DNA from: Paenibacillus sp. FSL R7-0273
Lineage (GTDB): Bacteria > Bacillota > Bacilli > Paenibacillales > Paenibacillaceae
DNA length: 64,000 nt
Direction of reading: 5' to 3'
Assembly (NCBI RefSeq): GCF_000758625.1
Contig: NZ_CP009283.1
Coordinates: 2,429,501-2,493,500 of the forward strand
Position 1 is the first letter of the stretch, and every line of letters starts with the position of its first letter. The notes beneath the pieces were generated by a model, which did no database searches, was not told where the DNA came from, and saw nothing but the letters and a program-made list of their open reading frames with translations. This document shows positions 16,592-24,778 of the stretch, piece after piece. The translations under genes and the position numbers were made by a program.

Positions 16592-17485
16592 TTAGAGGCA
16601 AAAGTTCTGCATCAGCTCAATAAACAAGCCGATGAAGGGTGAAAGATGACGGTCCCTGTTATAGGAATAGAAAATCCGCCGCTGGCAGCGGTATTCCGGA
16701 ATTGGACGCATGATAAGCTTACCGGAGGCCACCTCATCCGCAACCGCAAGCCGTGAAATGAAGGATACATACCTGCCGCTCATCAGCGAGTGCTTGATCG
16801 CCTCCAGGGAATCCAGCAGCAGGTGGGCGCGGGGTTCGAACCCGCAATCTTCAAACCATTTGCTTGTGATCCGCCCGGTGCTGGACTGGCTGTTGTGCTG
16901 GATAAACTTTGCTTCCGAGATCAGGGAGGGGGTCAGCTCCGGATAACCTGCGAAGTCATGCCCCGGCGCGAACACGAGTACAAGCTCGTCCTCGCAGAGC
17001 GGCTGGCTGTGCAGGCTGGGCAGATAAAAGGACTCCGTTGATAGAATCCCCAGGTCAAGCTCCTGATTGACCAGCATTTCCTTGATGACTGGCGAAGGCT
17101 TTACGGACAGCGACACTGTGGTTTCAGGATGCAGCTCGCCGAAACGGCTCAGAATTCCGGGCAGGATGTAGGTGGCCGGAACATAGCTGGCACCGATGCT
17201 CAGCGAGCTGCGTCCGGCAAGGCTGAACTCCTTCACTACACGCTCTGCCTCGGCAGCCAGGGCGTTTATTTTGACTGCATAATGGAGGAAGGCTCTCCCG
17301 CTTTCTGTGAGAATCATTTTGTCCATCCTCGGCTCAAACAGCTTTTCCCCGAGCTGCAGCTCCAGATTTTTGAGATGATAGGTTACTGTCGGCTGCTTCA
17401 GGCCGAGAACGCTTGCAACCGTTGTTATTTTTTTGTGCTTATACAGAAGCTCAACAATCTGCAGCTTGATTAAATTCAGGTTCAT
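16592..17485 (-). CDS. LysR family transcriptional regulator
   Basis: About 297 residues from ATG 17485, which has GGGGGAG about 8 bases upstream (GTG 17494 abuts that site and is less likely). N-terminal winged helix-turn-helix with LYKHKKITTVASVLGLKQPTVTYHLKNLELQLGEKLFEP, followed by the two-lobed periplasmic-binding-like effector domain starting near residue 90 (SSLSIGASYVPATYILPGIL). A typical LysR would sense a small molecule and control a neighbouring, divergent gene. The divergent neighbour is the phosphotransferase gene at 17646, with a 160-bp shared control region. Confidence 0.92.
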   Translation of the reverse strand: MNLNLIKLQIVELLYKHKKITTVASVLGLKQPTVTYHLKNLELQLGEKLFEPRMDKMILTESGRAFLHYAVKINALAAEAERVVKEFSLAGRSSLSIGASYVPATYILPGILSRFGELHPETTVSLSVKPSPVIKEMLVNQELDLGILSTESFYLPSLHSQPLCEDELVLVFAPGHDFAGYPELTPSLISEAKFIQHNSQSSTGRITSKWFEDCGFEPRAHLLLDSLEAIKHSLMSGRYVSFISRLAVADEVASGKLIMRPIPEYRCQRRIFYSYNRDRHLSPFIGLFIELMQNFCL

Positions 17486-17645
17486 TCCGTTCACTCCCCC
17501 GCGCTATTAGCTACAGGTTAACATAGAAAAATTCTATGAATGTTAAAACTGATGCACCAAAAAGTTAATATCAGGATTACACTTAGCAAATACAGGAGTG
17601 TTAAGTGCCGGAGCCTGTATAAAACCCCATATAAGGAGTACTTTG

Positions 17646-18668
17646 ATGATGGAAGCTTTAAGCTACAAACTGGATTTCGATGCGCTGTGCGCCAAATATG
17701 AGCTGGGCAGGCTGGCCGGTGTGCCGGAGCAGGTATCCGGGGGCTTCATGCACAGGATGTACCGGATCACCACTGACAAGGCTGATTATGCGGTCAAAGC
17801 GCTGAATCCCCAGATCATGCAGCGTAGCGACGCAATGGGTAATATGCTGTTTGCTGAAAAGGTTACTGTGCGCGCGCAGAAGCTGGGCATAAAAGCACTG
17901 CCGGCTATTCTGTCCGGGGACAGCTGTATGCATGAGACGAAAGGCCAATATTACCTTGTGTTCCCGTGGCAGGAAGGAAAGTCCCTGCCTGCCGGTACTG
18001 TCGATCTGGATTGTGCCGTGAAAATGGGTGCTGTACTGGCAGATATACATACGGCTGACTTTGCAGAGCTGCTGGCTGAGCTGCCGGAGGATGTAATCAG
18101 TCCGAGAGCAGCGGACTGGCAGGCCTATGCCGGGCAGGCCGGGCTGCTGCCGCTGGACTATGCAGACCGGCTGGCGGCTTCTTCAGCCAATCTGGAGCAA
18201 TACGGACAGCAGGCTTATGCCTCTGCGCAGCGCCTCCGGCATGAACGGGTGATCAGCCACAGGGATCTCGATCCCAAGAATGTGCTGTGGACCGCCGACC
18301 GGCAGCCGCTGCTTATAGACTGGGAGTCTGCCGGAGCCGTTCATCCGATGCAGGAGCTGCTTGAGGTGGCGCTGTACTGGTCGGGTTTTGAAGCGGGAAA
18401 GCCGAGTAAGGAAGCCTTTCAGGCGTTAATCCGGGCCTACCGTGAGGGCGGCGGGACACTCTGCCGGGACTGGACGGATGTGCTGAACCTGGGGTATACG
18501 GGGAAACTGGACTGGCTGGAATACAGTGTGAAGCGCTCGCTTGGGGTGGAGTGCTCGGATGAGGCCGAGCAGCAGCTGGGGGCAGAGCAGGTCACCGGCA
18601 CACTGGAATCGCTTAACGACTATGCGGAATTCATACCGCTTTGTCTGGAGTGGCTGGCAGAAATATGA
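17646..18668 (+). CDS. Aminoglycoside/choline-kinase-like phosphotransferase (APH family)
   Basis: 340 residues from the first of two ATGs at 17646, 7 bases after AAGGAG; the upstream in-frame ATG at 17598 has no ribosome site. The kinase-like fold shows VSGGFMHRMYRI (nucleotide loop), KADYAVKALN (ATP lysine), the catalytic loop ISHRDLDPKNVLW near residue 210 (HxDxxxxN with the catalytic Asp) and the metal-binding LLIDWESAG. Family members phosphorylate small molecules such as aminoglycosides, homoserine or choline; this one's substrate is unknown. It is divergently paired with a LysR regulator, which may control it. Confidence 0.87.
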   Translation: MMEALSYKLDFDALCAKYELGRLAGVPEQVSGGFMHRMYRITTDKADYAVKALNPQIMQRSDAMGNMLFAEKVTVRAQKLGIKALPAILSGDSCMHETKGQYYLVFPWQEGKSLPAGTVDLDCAVKMGAVLADIHTADFAELLAELPEDVISPRAADWQAYAGQAGLLPLDYADRLAASSANLEQYGQQAYASAQRLRHERVISHRDLDPKNVLWTADRQPLLIDWESAGAVHPMQELLEVALYWSGFEAGKPSKEAFQALIRAYREGGGTLCRDWTDVLNLGYTGKLDWLEYSVKRSLGVECSDEAEQQLGAEQVTGTLESLNDYAEFIPLCLEWLAEI

Positions 18669-18855
18669 TTTACAGGACCAGCTTACGGGCTGGCTGATGC
18701 TGGTGCTTATGTTGATGTTGATTTTGATGCCTATTCTGAAGTTGATGACTGGTTCTAGTACAGGTTCTGGTACAGATGCAGACGCAAGTGCTGTTACGTC
18801 TGTGCCAGTCTGGCGCTATAACATGCTTCAGCTCCATTTGCCCGGCCGTACTTTG

Positions 18856-19038
18856 TAACGGACCGTACAGCCCTTATTTTTCATTGATACCGCTTACATT
18901 TAATTTAACGGACCGAGAGGACCTTATTACCTGCCGGAGAGGCTAAAATGAGGCAAAAAGCAGCAGATAAGCTCATCTGAGTCCGTTAGCTTGTGGTAAC
19001 ATGAACGGGAGTCCGAATAAGGTCAACTGAGTCCGATA
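18856..19038. repeat. Composite palindromic element, family 1, copy B
   Basis: Same word (TAACGGAC-N10-TTATT) and same plan as copy A: direct at 18856-18878 and 18906-18928, inverted at 18966-18988 and 19016-19038; spacers 27, 37 and 27 bp. Spacer sequences are unlike those of copy A. The third unit ends in ATC rather than ATT on its own strand and the fourth has a one-base change (TATCGGAC). It fills most of the 387-bp gap 18669-19055 between the phosphotransferase and YdeI-like genes. The rest of that gap (18669-18855) is a TTGATG-rich low-complexity run with no clear gene. Confidence 0.85.
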
Positions 19039-19055
19039 GGGAGTGAATGTAATCT

Positions 19056-19622
19056 ATGGAAATGGAAAATCTGTTAACAGCAGCAACGCGTGACGAGCTG
19101 CGGAGCTGGCTGCAGGCGCACGGCAGGACAGAGAAATGCTGCTGGATTACCGTAAGTATGACACCTGCACCAGACAAGCTGCTGTATTTGGATGCTGTTG
19201 AAGAGGCGCTGTGCTTCGGCTGGATTGACGGAGTCAAAAAAAGCACGGAGCAGGGTGTTATGCAGCGGCTGTCTCCAAGATCCAAAAGAAGCTCGTGGAC
19301 CGAGCTGAATAAAGAACGGGTCCGCCGTCTGGACAGGCTGGGGCTGATGAGCGAGGAGGGCAGACAGGTGCTGCCGGATATGGCGCCGGAATCTTTTGTA
19401 ATAGATGAAGTAATCGGGCAAAGGTTAAAAGAGGACCCGGAGGTCTATGCGAACTTTCTGGCCTTCCCGCCGCTGTACAGCAGAATCCGGATTGATAACA
19501 TACAAAGCTACAAGAAGCAGCCGGAGCTGTATCAGAGCAGGCTGGACAAATTCATAGCAAATACGCGGGACAACCGGATGTATGGCGCGTGGCATGATAA
19601 TGGGCGTCTAATCGATTACTGA
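19056..19622 (+). CDS. YdeI/OmpD-associated family protein
   Basis: 188 residues from ATG 19056 (GGAGTGA about 9 bases upstream; ATG 19062 is an alternative). The core LCFGWIDGVKKS...RLSPRSKRSSWTELNKERVRRL is the typical YdeI signature, and the tail RLDKFIANTRDNRMYG also fits. YdeI-type proteins have been linked to resistance to polymyxin-like peptides and bacteriocins in other bacteria, but the mechanism is not settled. Cytoplasmic. First of three small genes in a row that carry YdeI or DUF1801-type domains, which often occur together. Confidence 0.88.
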   Translation: MEMENLLTAATRDELRSWLQAHGRTEKCCWITVSMTPAPDKLLYLDAVEEALCFGWIDGVKKSTEQGVMQRLSPRSKRSSWTELNKERVRRLDRLGLMSEEGRQVLPDMAPESFVIDEVIGQRLKEDPEVYANFLAFPPLYSRIRIDNIQSYKKQPELYQSRLDKFIANTRDNRMYGAWHDNGRLIDY

Positions 19623-19669
19623 ATGATCTGAATAATGTAAATATCCCGACTGACTGAGGAGGAGCAGGC

Positions 19670-20134
19670 ATGGAGTACAACGCAAGCAGTCCCGAAGATT
19701 ATATCAGCCAGCTGCCGGAAGAGCGCAGGCCGATTATAGAGAAGCTTAGAGCAGTAATTAAAGAAAACCTTCCGGACGGATTTGCAGAAGCTGCAGGTTA
19801 CGGTATTGAATATATGGTGCCGCATGAGCTGTATCCCCCGGGTTATCATGTGACGCCGGAGCAGCCGCTGCCGTTCATGAGTATAGCCTCCCAGAAAAAT
19901 CATATCGCCCTGTATCACATGGGTATCTATATGAAGCCGGAGCTGCTGTCCTGGTTCCGCGGGGAGTATCCGATGCATATGAAGACCAAGCTGGATATGG
20001 GCAAATCCTGCATCCGGTTCAGGCCGTCGGGGGCGATCCCTTATGAACTGCTTGGTGAGTTAAGCAGCAAGCTCACAGCCGCAGAATATATTCAATTATA
20101 TGAACGGGAAATCGCCCAAATGAAGAATAGATAA
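19670..20134 (+). CDS. DUF1801 domain-containing protein
   Basis: 154 residues from ATG 19670, with GAGGAGG about 8 bases upstream. The segment SPEDYISQLPEERRPIIEKLRAVIKENLPDGFAEAAGYGIEYMVP and IASQKNHIALYHMGIYM are characteristic of DUF1801 proteins of the YdhG/iron-chaperone-like fold. Function is not established. It follows the YdeI gene by 47 bp. Confidence 0.88.
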   Translation: MEYNASSPEDYISQLPEERRPIIEKLRAVIKENLPDGFAEAAGYGIEYMVPHELYPPGYHVTPEQPLPFMSIASQKNHIALYHMGIYMKPELLSWFRGEYPMHMKTKLDMGKSCIRFRPSGAIPYELLGELSSKLTAAEYIQLYEREIAQMKNR

Positions 20135-20185
20135 TAGAGCATGATCAGATACAATCGGCTATCAAAAATCACGGAGGGTGATGAA

Positions 20186-20557
20186 ATGGACGCTAACAAG
20201 GTTACATATGAGAGTATTGATGACTATATTGGACAGGCCGCACCGGAGGTCCGGGAGCTTTTGCAGAATATACGCAAGGTCATTCATGAAGCTGCTCCGG
20301 AAGCCACTGAGAAAATCAGCTACCAGATGCCCACATTTTACCTGCATGGCAATCTGGTGCATTATGCAGCGTTCAAGAAGCATATCGGATTTTATCCGGC
20401 ACCACAGGGAATCGAGGCCTTTAAGGACGAGCTGTCTGTCTATAAAGGGGCGAAGGGTTCAGTCCAGTTCCCGCTAGACCAGCCGATGCCCTACGACCTG
20501 ATCACCCGGATTGTAAAATACAGGGCAGCAGAGAATATTGAAAAAGCAAATAAATGA
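20186..20557 (+). CDS. DUF1801 protein, YdhG-like (iron chaperone homologue)
   Basis: Start ATG 20186 follows GGAGGGTGATGAA; the frame is open from 20141 but lacks a ribosome site there. 123 residues. DDYIGQAAPEVRELLQNIRKVIHEAAPEATEKISYQMPTFYLHG and HYAAFKKHIGFYPAP match the YdhG branch of DUF1801, whose members are structurally related to frataxin-like iron chaperones. It shares the fold with the gene just before it, so the two probably arose by duplication. A strong terminator follows. Confidence 0.88.
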   Translation: MDANKVTYESIDDYIGQAAPEVRELLQNIRKVIHEAAPEATEKISYQMPTFYLHGNLVHYAAFKKHIGFYPAPQGIEAFKDELSVYKGAKGSVQFPLDQPMPYDLITRIVKYRAAENIEKANK

Positions 20558-20567
20558 TACACAGCAG

Positions 20568-20594
20568 TCCAGCCAGCGATGGTTGGATTTTTTT
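20568..20594 (+). terminator. Rho-independent terminator
   Basis: An 8-bp stem (20568-20575 with 20580-20587, one G-T pair), a 4-base loop and seven T residues. It ends the YdeI/DUF1801 gene row and insulates the iron-regulated promoter that follows. Confidence 0.9.
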
Positions 20595-20604
20595 ATGCTG
20601 CAAG

Positions 20605-20627
20605 TGAGAACGATTATCACTTATAAT
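20605..20627 (+). promoter_or_regulatory. Fur box overlapping a promoter
   Basis: TGAGAACGATTATCA (20605-20619) matches the 7-1-7 Fur consensus TGATAATNATTATCA in most positions, and a TATAAT -10 box follows at 20622-20627. Iron-loaded Fur would therefore cover the -35/-10 region and repress the AraC-SBP gene when iron is plentiful. Confidence 0.75.
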
Positions 20628-20668
20628 AGAGGCATGCAGACTTGAGATTGGAGGCAGGACAGACTGGA

Positions 20669-22669
20669 ATGAAGCTGAACGATCATATTTTGTTATGGAA
20701 TCATGTGTTTATTAAAATAATCGATGTCCGTCACACCATTCTTGCACCCGGGGAGCTGCCGGCTTACCGGCTGCCGTCAAGCGCGTTCCTGTACGTTGTA
20801 CGCGGTGCAGCGGATGTATATCTGGACCACAGCAGGCATAGGGTGGAGCGTTTTCACGTGCTGCACGGGGGGAAGGGCACCAGGCTGCGGGCCGTTCCTG
20901 AAAGCGGACTTGAATATTACCTCCTGCTGTACCGGGCTACGCCGGGCTCCGCGAATCTTAAGGAAATTACCAGGCTGATGGAGCAGGATAATCCTTTTCT
21001 TGACCAGTATGCGTTTGTTCCGCACAATCCCTTGATCTTATATGAGAAGGTTGAGCTGCTGGAGCGGGAGTGGGGACACGGATCCGGACTCGGGAAGCTG
21101 CACGTACGGGCGCTGTTCTACCAGTTCGTATATGAGCTGCTCAGCCAGCTGTACAGCCAGAAGGTTCACTTACAGAAGCCGGATCTTGTTATGCAGGCAG
21201 TGGATTTTATCCGTGAGCATTACAGCTCTGCGGTCACACTGCAGCAGATTTCCGGGGAGCTGGACTGCAGCGCGGGCCATCTGTCCCGGCTGTTCAAGAA
21301 TAGAATGAACACAAGCCCGATTCATTACCTGGGACAGGTGAGAGTGGAACGGGCGCTGGAGCTGCTGCTTCAGACGGATGCTACTCTGCAGGAGATTGCT
21401 GAGCATGTAGGGTATCCGGATGCGCATTCCTTAAGCCGGAGCTTTAAAAAATATAAGGGGCTTTCTCCCATCCGCCTGAAAAATGAGCTGCAAAAACGTA
21501 AAACGAGTCAGGATATGCCCTTCCCGATGCTAAAATCTGCCGTTCAGCAAGGCTTACTGCCGGGTTATAGTGATATTGAGAATCAATTTCACTACAGACC
21601 GGAAGGGGATCTATTCATGCAAGGAAGATTTAAACTCACCGCAATGACTATGGTATTATGCTTGTCGCTTTTACTGACAGCCTGTTCAGGGGCTGCGGGT
21701 ACCAATACCAATACAAATGCTGCCGGTTCAGGCAACACCGCCAATGCCGTAGCCGCTGAGACTGCTGCTCCTGCAACTGCCAAGCCTGAAGCCGAGGCTG
21801 CAGCAGCGCAGGCAACAAGAACGGTATCCACGCTGATCGGGGATGTCGAGGTGCCGGCTAACCCGCAGCGGGTAGCCTCTGACCAGTATATGGGCCAGCT
21901 GCTGAAGCTGGGCATTATACCTGTCGGTGCCCGCAGCTTCATGCTGAAGGAAAGCTGGATTGCAGATTCCGGTATATCTGCCGAGACGATTGCCGGTATT
22001 GAGGATCTGGGCGGCTTTCCGATGAATCTGGAGAAGCTGGCGTACCTGGAGCCTGATCTGATCATCGGATCAATCGAGAAGAACATTGAGGATTACAAGA
22101 AAATCGGTACCACCGTCTTCCTTCCGTACTGGGAAGGGGAATCCACCTCAGGACCGCTGGACAAATTCCGTAGAATCAGCGAAATCTTCGGCAAGGAGCA
22201 GGTAGCAGAGGCTTGGATCACGGATTATGAAGCCCAGGTAGCAGACGCCCGTAAGAAGATAGAAGGTATAGTTAAAGAAGGGGAAAAAGTATCCGTTATT
22301 TCGGTAAGTGAAGGTACACTGTATGTACTTGGGGCAAAAGGCGGCAACTACGGCAGCTCGACCATTTATGAAATGCTGCAGCTTCCGCCGACCGAAAAAG
22401 CCCTGAATATGGAAGACGGGTATGAAAATATTTCTCTGGAGGTATTACCGGAGTATCTCGGCGACCATGTGTTCGTGTACGGATCAGGGAGTGAAGGGGC
22501 ATCCGAAATACTGGATACCAGCATCTGGAAAGCACTGCCGGCTGTGCAGAAGGGACAGGTCTATAAATACGGATCCAGCACCGGGGAGGATGATGAATTT
22601 GTTATGGAGGACCCTTACTCCCTGGAGCTGCAGCTTGATTCGATTGTTAAAGTAATGCTGGGTGAATAG
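20669..22669 (+). CDS. AraC family regulator fused to a siderophore-binding lipoprotein
   Basis: 666 residues. I choose ATG 20669 since the -10 box at 20622-20627 leaves no room for a leader before TTG 20642, and GGAGGCAGGA lies upstream. Residues 1-165: cupin-like N-terminal sensor (RHTILAPGELPAYRL). About 175-275: two AraC helix-turn-helices, ending in HVGYPDAHSLSRSFKKYKGLSP. From residue 317 (ATG 21617) a full lipoprotein signal appears: MQGRFKLTAM, a hydrophobic run, then LTAC with the lipobox cysteine at residue 339. The rest is a FecB/FhuD-type binding domain (PQRVASDQYMGQLLKLG, EDLGGFPMNLEKL, EPDLIIGS). B. subtilis Btr is an AraC-SBP fusion that activates bacillibactin uptake, but it has no internal signal peptide. 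An internal GGAAGGGGAT site precedes ATG 21617, so two products are possible. Confidence 0.85.
   Translation: MKLNDHILLWNHVFIKIIDVRHTILAPGELPAYRLPSSAFLYVVRGAADVYLDHSRHRVERFHVLHGGKGTRLRAVPESGLEYYLLLYRATPGSANLKEITRLMEQDNPFLDQYAFVPHNPLILYEKVELLEREWGHGSGLGKLHVRALFYQFVYELLSQLYSQKVHLQKPDLVMQAVDFIREHYSSAVTLQQISGELDCSAGHLSRLFKNRMNTSPIHYLGQVRVERALELLLQTDATLQEIAEHVGYPDAHSLSRSFKKYKGLSPIRLKNELQKRKTSQDMPFPMLKSAVQQGLLPGYSDIENQFHYRPEGDLFMQGRFKLTAMTMVLCLSLLLTACSGAAGTNTNTNAAGSGNTANAVAAETAAPATAKPEAEAAAAQATRTVSTLIGDVEVPANPQRVASDQYMGQLLKLGIIPVGARSFMLKESWIADSGISAETIAGIEDLGGFPMNLEKLAYLEPDLIIGSIEKNIEDYKKIGTTVFLPYWEGESTSGPLDKFRRISEIFGKEQVAEAWITDYEAQVADARKKIEGIVKEGEKVSVISVSEGTLYVLGAKGGNYGSSTIYEMLQLPPTEKALNMEDGYENISLEVLPEYLGDHVFVYGSGSEGASEILDTSIWKALPAVQKGQVYKYGSSTGEDDEFVMEDPYSLELQLDSIVKVMLGE
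21577..21591 (+). promoter_or_regulatory. Weak Fur-box-like sequence inside the AraC-SBP gene
   Basis: TGAGAATCAATTTCA matches 11 of 14 informative positions of the 7-1-7 Fur box. It sits at the AraC/lipoprotein junction, 26 bases before the internal start at 21617, where a separate lipoprotein gene would have its operator. It may be a relic of a once separate promoter. No convincing -10 box could be paired with it. Confidence 0.35.
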
Positions 22670-22765
22670 AAGGTGTAAAGTTTATTTATAGTAAAATTGG
22701 GCATTTATAGAATTTGATACTTCCCCTATAATTAGGTTGTAAAGAGTTGTAGGGAGGTTTCAGAT

Positions 22766-23662
22766 TTGAATTATCATTATAGGGCTTATGAACGTACGGA
22801 TATGCTGAAGGTCCGTCAGTTTCTGTCTGATGCTTACGGTCGATTGAAACGGCCGAACAGCTGGCTGATTGCCCGCTGGGAATTCGAGATTTTTTTCTTT
22901 CAGCTGAGGGCAGGCACGCTGCAGGACTGGGAGCGGAACATCGGGCTATGGGAGGATGAGACCGGCAGGCTCACAGCCGTGGCCAGCAAAGACGGAGACT
23001 TCTATTTCCAGCTGGATTCTGAGAATCCGCCGGACAGCCTCACCGGAGAAATGTTTGACTACATTGAGGGAAAGAGCGCCAGGGAGCCTGCCGAGTACTG
23101 CAAGCTGGCCATTCCTAATTTTATGGGCAGCCTGGAAAGGCAAGCATTGAGCCGGGGATACGAGCTGCTTCCGGATGAAAGCGACAGCTCGGTCTCCATT
23201 GTGCTCGATAAGGAGTTTCCGGTACGCCTGCCGGAGGGCTTCAAGCTGTACAGCGGTGAGGAGGTCTCCGATATTGTCAAGGCCCAGGGCCATATTATGG
23301 CCTTTAATTACCCGGGGACACAGGGAGCTGAGCAGATGCTGCAGTTCTACGGCGGTATCCGCGAGGCGCCGGGTTACTCCCCCGATCTTGATCTGGCGCT
23401 GCTTAACGGGCAGGGGGAGGTCGCAGCGTTCTGTAATGCTTTTGTGGATGAAGCTAACCGGATTGGTATACTTGAGCCGGTTGGAACCCACCGGGACTAC
23501 AGAAATTGCGGGCTTGGCAAGGCAGTAATCTATGAAGCACTGAACCGGCTGCGCTCCAAAGGAATGGTTAAGGCCTATACCGGTCCAAACCAGCCCTTCT
23601 ATGAACGGATCGGCTTCGTTCCGGAGGTTAAGCTGGGCGTGTGGCGCAAAAAAATAATCTGA
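22766..23662 (+). CDS. GNAT family N-acetyltransferase
   Basis: 298 residues from TTG 22766 with AGGGAGG 8 bases upstream. The C-terminal half carries the acetyl-CoA-binding region (EPVGTHRDYRNCGLGKAVIYEALNRLRSKG, near residues 232-262, with the R/Q-x-x-G-x-G/A loop as RNCGLGKA) and a terminal NQPFYERIGFVPEVKLGVWRKK. The N-terminal 170 residues look like a second, degenerate GNAT-like module. Members acetylate small molecules or proteins; substrate unknown. It is a one-gene unit ended by a terminator. Confidence 0.85.
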   Translation: MNYHYRAYERTDMLKVRQFLSDAYGRLKRPNSWLIARWEFEIFFFQLRAGTLQDWERNIGLWEDETGRLTAVASKDGDFYFQLDSENPPDSLTGEMFDYIEGKSAREPAEYCKLAIPNFMGSLERQALSRGYELLPDESDSSVSIVLDKEFPVRLPEGFKLYSGEEVSDIVKAQGHIMAFNYPGTQGAEQMLQFYGGIREAPGYSPDLDLALLNGQGEVAAFCNAFVDEANRIGILEPVGTHRDYRNCGLGKAVIYEALNRLRSKGMVKAYTGPNQPFYERIGFVPEVKLGVWRKKII

Positions 23663-23667
23663 TGGCT

Positions 23668-23704
23668 AAGCCAGGCTCTGAACTACGGATCCTGGCTTGT
23701 TTAT
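23668..23704 (+). terminator. Rho-independent terminator after the GNAT gene
   Basis: An 8-bp stem AAGCCAGG/CCTGGCTT (23668-23675 with 23691-23698) with a 15-base loop and a T-rich tail. Confidence 0.75.
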
Positions 23705-23761
23705 GTCTACAACCTGTTGTGACGGCTGCGGACCCGTAAGACATTTTTCCGACACCACTAT

Positions 23762-24652
23762 TCACAGCCCCGCAATCGGAAAATACAGATCACACTCGCA
23801 GTAATGCCTGTTGCCCTTGGCATAGTTAACGGACTCATAGCTGAACTTCTCCTCCAGCTCAAACTGTACGGTCGGCATCCAGATTTCGAAGATATACCTC
23901 CAGATTTCACTCAGGGACTCTGCAGAAATTTCTTCCGGCCGGTGTAGGCCGATATAGGTGAATACGCCATATTTATGCGGCTTGGTGTGCCGGACGTTCA
24001 TATCCGGCGGGATGATGCTGCTGTGGCTGATCTGCAGGGACGGCTGGTAAAAGGTCAGCCCCCGGAACGGCTCAGGGACAGCCGTGAATCCGATAAAGAC
24101 ATCCTTATGTAACGGATTCAGAATCCGCTGGCGGTCGAGGGTAAAGAAATCAACGCCAAGCCTGGCGGCATCCACGGAATCGGCGCTGCGCCCGTCCTTA
24201 AGTGTATATTCCGGTCCGGCAATCGAGAAGGAAGGGACCACACTGATCGAGCGGAAGAAGACCAGCCCTTCTCCGGCTCGGCTCATAAAGTCAGCATTGA
24301 ACCGGTCGAGAATATTGAGCTGGGACGGTGCATTACGCCATTTTGCCGGAGTAAGGCCGTACTCTTCCTTAAAGCTGCGGTTATAGGTCCGCTCACAGCT
24401 GAACCCGTATTTGTCCGCAATAAATTCAATGCTGATCCTTCTGCCCAATAGATCCCCGAGTGAGCAGGCAATCCGTCTTCTCCGTACATATTCCATCAGA
24501 CCGGTAGCCGTAGCACCCTTCCAGATCCGCAGCAGATGAAACTTGGAGACGTTAACATGCTCTGAAATATCGTCAAGGCACAGCGGCTCCAGCAGATGCT
24601 CTTCAATGTAATCCGTAGTCCGGTTAATGGTTTCCAGCAAGTAATGGTCCAT
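23762..24652 (-). CDS. AraC family regulator with GyrI-like effector domain
   Basis: 296 residues from ATG 24652, which follows GGAGGAACGC; the frame extends upstream to 24751 but without a ribosome site. N-terminal AraC DNA-binding domain (TTDYIEEHLLEPLCLDDISEHVNVSKFHLLRIWKG and FIADKYGFSCERTYNRSFKEEYGLTPAKWR), then a C-terminal effector-binding (GyrI-like/AraC_E_bind) domain with a HKYGVFTYIG segment. This arrangement is found in SoxS/Rob/BmrR-like drug sensors. It is divergent from the nucleotidyltransferase gene and may regulate it and the UvrA-like gene behind it. Confidence 0.85.
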   Translation of the reverse strand: MDHYLLETINRTTDYIEEHLLEPLCLDDISEHVNVSKFHLLRIWKGATATGLMEYVRRRRIACSLGDLLGRRISIEFIADKYGFSCERTYNRSFKEEYGLTPAKWRNAPSQLNILDRFNADFMSRAGEGLVFFRSISVVPSFSIAGPEYTLKDGRSADSVDAARLGVDFFTLDRQRILNPLHKDVFIGFTAVPEPFRGLTFYQPSLQISHSSIIPPDMNVRHTKPHKYGVFTYIGLHRPEEISAESLSEIWRYIFEIWMPTVQFELEEKFSYESVNYAKGNRHYCECDLYFPIAGL

Positions 24653-24778
24653 GCGTTCCTCCTGTACTTCGCAATTAGTGTCCGGTTTTGCGGAATGGAT
24701 GAGGTGTATAATTCTACCATAGGCTGCTGAAAGGGCAAGCGATTTCATCATACAGCGTTAACAGAAGGAGGAACGGAC

